Below are positions 7,842 to 9,292 of a DNA stretch of 9,292 bases, one piece after another. Both the position numbers and the translations under genes were made by a program. Position 1 is the stretch's first letter. Each line of letters opens with the position of its first letter. Source of the DNA: an uncultured Dyadobacter sp. (GTDB lineage: Bacteria; Bacteroidota; Bacteroidia; Cytophagales; Spirosomataceae); the NCBI GenBank assembly GCA_937880795.1, contig CALGRQ010000422.1:1-9292 (forward strand). The letters run 5' to 3'. The notes under the pieces were generated by a model, which saw nothing but the letters and a program-made list of their open reading frames with translations, searched no databases and was not told the origin of the DNA.

Positions 7842-8393
7842 GATACTGAATTGATTGTGATTAATTGTTTATTTAAGGTATTTGTAAGGATCGTGACCAA
7901 TGTCTCTTAGTAAGGTTGCTATATAAAAATATTTTTACGTTAACTTTTTTTTGCATAGAATCAAAATAGTTTTATTGATGCAATTTTAAGTTTTTACTCA
8001 GTGGGTTACAGATCCCCAGATACGGCATCTCTGATAATATACGTAATTGAAATAAATAATATAAAATCTCACCAAAAACAGAATAAAAGTCTTTTTTGTA
8101 AAAATATTACCTTTTTAAGAGCAGTTTTATATATAAGAATGTTGTAGATTTAGTACTACGCAATATAGAAATAAGTATTTTTATGTCAAATATTTTATAT
8201 TTATTTTTTCTATACGTACCTATAACAATGTTTTTTAACAGGATAGAATCATTGTATTTTGTTAAACGGATAAAGGCCTTTCAATAACAGATGTATGTTA
8301 TTGGTTCTTAATATTAAAAACGCCATTTTTGTATTATTTTAAGTTGATGCTTTGCGTGTCTTCTGGATTGTATGATGAATGACAAACTTTGTG
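7842..8393. other. AT-rich divergent intergenic region
   Basis: These 552 bases separate the minus-strand C1q-like gene from the plus-strand gene at 8394, so they should hold both promoters. The stretch is visibly richer in A and T than the genes on either side, with T8 at 7945-7952 and many short A/T runs. I found no exact match to the Bacteroidota -7 element TAnnTTTG on either strand; near matches such as TATTTTG at 8255-8261 and CTATTTTG on the minus strand near 7966-7973 are too weak to call. It holds no convincing gene, tRNA or transposon end. The right third carries a dyad and repeated half-sites, listed separately, and one 34-codon reading frame at 8183-8287 of doubtful status. Confidence 0.8.
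8282..8303. promoter_or_regulatory. 22-bp dyad, candidate operator upstream of the last gene
   Basis: CAATAACA (8282-8289) and TGTTATTG (8296-8303) form a perfect 8-bp inverted repeat around six bases. The centre is about 100 bases before the ATG at 8394, where an activator or repressor of that gene could bind. The symmetry and six-base spacer suit a dimeric DNA-binding protein, but I do not recognise a specific regulator family. A short RNA hairpin is the alternative; no T run follows on either strand, so a terminator is unlikely. The palindrome AAAGGCCTTT abuts it at 8272-8281. Confidence 0.35.
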
Positions 8394-9292
8394 ATGAATA
8401 AAATTTTACCCATTATTATATGTTTACTGAGCACTTTTAATTTGCAAGCACAGTCTACCACCACTGCTTTGAAAGAAAAAGGGTTAATAAAAGGGCAGAC
8501 TATTTACCTGAATAGTAAAGCGCGCATAGGAGGCAAGAGCCGCGTGACTATACCCATTCAGCTACCTCCCAATACGGTGTCGTGGTCTTATTCATTCTCA
8601 ACAATCAAAACCAATGATGCGAGTACGAAGCTGGCAGGATCTGGATTGGAAATGCAGATCGCCAAATTGATTGCGGATGGGGCCATGAGTCTAATCAAAG
8701 CAGGTGTGGTTACGAACGTGGTAGGTCAATTGGTAAAACCAACGGGGAGTGGGGTCGTAGATATTTACCTCACCGATGCAAATGGGTTAAAGCAGTTTGA
8801 GGAAAAGGATTTGGTTGGAATGTATTCGAATGATGTCCCTACTTTTTATAGGGAGGGTACAGCGGAAAATAGCCGAAATGGAATTTTTCAGATTCCTGTG
8901 GTTAGAAAAGACCTTTTCCTCTGTCTGAAAAACCCAAGTGTAACCGAGGGACTGGCAGTTTCCATTGATGTAGTGGCGATAGTTTCCGTGAAAGAATATA
9001 GGGATGTATGGACTGCAAGTGGATTGGAGTCAGTACATAAAGACTGCTTAGGAACGTTTAGCATGCGTGATGAAGTTGCAGAAAAAGTTTGTGATTGTAC
9101 GAAGGGTAAAGTCAAAAGCGCTTTTACTCCCGCTCATTATCAACGGTTGACTCAAAATGAGCAAGAAAACTTGATCAGAAGTTATAGAGATGTTTGTATG
9201 GATGAGCAGGGTTTTGCTGATGAGGTACATAAGCAGGTGAGGATAGTGGAAATTAAGAAACTGGTTCGTGGTCAGGGAATTACTAAAGATTA
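8394..9292 (+). CDS. Secreted Cys-containing protein of unknown function (3' end outside window)
   Basis: A reading frame of 299 codons is open to the last base. The ATG at 8394 gives the best signal peptide (MNKILPIIICLLSTF, cleavage likely after Ala19 in LQAQS). The in-frame ATG at 8379 would add only MTNFV before it. The mature N-terminal part (about 35-195) is mostly predicted beta: GQTIYLNSKARIGG, VTIPIQLPPNTVSWSYSFST (51-70), VDIYLTDANG (122-131) and LAVSIDVVAIVSV (187-199). A Gly/Ala-rich, possibly helical stretch covers 80-112. From 214 the protein becomes helical and charged, with Cys218, Cys233, Cys235 and Cys268, including a CDC motif followed by FTPAHYQRLTQNEQ. I have a faint memory of similar Bacteroidota proteins with Cys-containing C-terminal regions, but cannot name a family. 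No lipobox is seen. The final two bases, TA, could begin a stop codon, so it may end just past the edge. Confidence 0.85.
   Translation, partial: MNKILPIIICLLSTFNLQAQSTTTALKEKGLIKGQTIYLNSKARIGGKSRVTIPIQLPPNTVSWSYSFSTIKTNDASTKLAGSGLEMQIAKLIADGAMSLIKAGVVTNVVGQLVKPTGSGVVDIYLTDANGLKQFEEKDLVGMYSNDVPTFYREGTAENSRNGIFQIPVVRKDLFLCLKNPSVTEGLAVSIDVVAIVSVKEYRDVWTASGLESVHKDCLGTFSMRDEVAEKVCDCTKGKVKSAFTPAHYQRLTQNEQENLIRSYRDVCMDEQGFADEVHKQVRIVEIKKLVRGQGITKD

Noticed and set aside
8010..8033. Possible tRNA or terminator-like fold around CAGATACGGCATCTCTG
   Set aside because: Only a four- to five-base stem forms, no T-loop or anticodon arm can be drawn, and no T run follows.
8379..8393. ATG at 8379 or GTG at 8391 as the start of the last gene
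   Set aside because: Both are possible in frame, but ATG at 8394 places a lysine directly before the hydrophobic core, the usual layout of these signal peptides.
7842..8393. Bacteroidota promoters (TTTG and TAnnTTTG elements)
   Set aside because: Only near matches with wrong spacing occur, so no promoter was called even though at least two must exist here.
8888..9230. Minus-strand open frames of 60 and 75 codons at the right end
   Set aside because: They are antisense to the continuous 299-codon plus-strand frame with a signal peptide, which better explains this DNA.
1..9292. CRISPR array, insertion sequence, integrase site or phage genes
   Set aside because: No regularly spaced direct repeats, transposase or integrase motifs, or terminal inverted repeats with target duplications were seen.

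Overview
The window looks like chromosomal DNA from a member of the Bacteroidota, most likely a free-living Cytophagales or Sphingobacteriales type. The evidence is a SusC/SusD outer-membrane uptake pair, a type IX secretion (T9SS) C-terminal sorting domain, AQA-type signal peptides ending just before Gln, and starts without Shine-Dalgarno sequences. I cannot name the genus from sequence alone.

Layout. (1) Bases 1-4579, plus strand: the 3' 1001 codons of a SusC/RagA-type TonB-dependent transporter whose start lies outside the window, then a complete SusD lipoprotein gene 19 nt later. (2) A hairpin followed by a short T run separates susD from a gene at 4649-5548 for a secreted DUF6528-like, probably beta-propeller protein, which I place with the same uptake locus. 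(3) Bases 5549-5734 lie between convergent genes and hold two hairpins that can serve as terminators. (4) Minus strand: a probable two-gene unit encoding a secreted protein with a C1q/TNF-like C-terminal domain (7841-7128) and a T9SS-sorted surface protein (7060-5735). (5) Bases 7842-8393 form an AT-rich divergent intergenic region with a 22-bp dyad and several repeated TAACA/TGTTA half-sites. (6) From 8394 to the right edge runs a plus-strand gene for a secreted, cysteine-containing protein of unknown function. It is still open at the edge.

How the parts may work together. SusC and SusD form the usual outer-membrane pedestal-bin importer: SusD caps the SusC barrel and binds a glycan or peptide ligand, and TonB energises import. 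The DUF6528-like protein is exported and has three histidines exactly 44 residues apart at equivalent repeat positions. This suggests an axial metal or ligand site and a binding or lyase-like role beside the importer. No carbohydrate-active enzyme, regulator or transporter for the inner membrane is visible, so the substrate cannot be read from this window. The minus-strand pair and the last gene appear to be separate cell-surface functions. No mobile element, CRISPR array, tRNA or rRNA was found.
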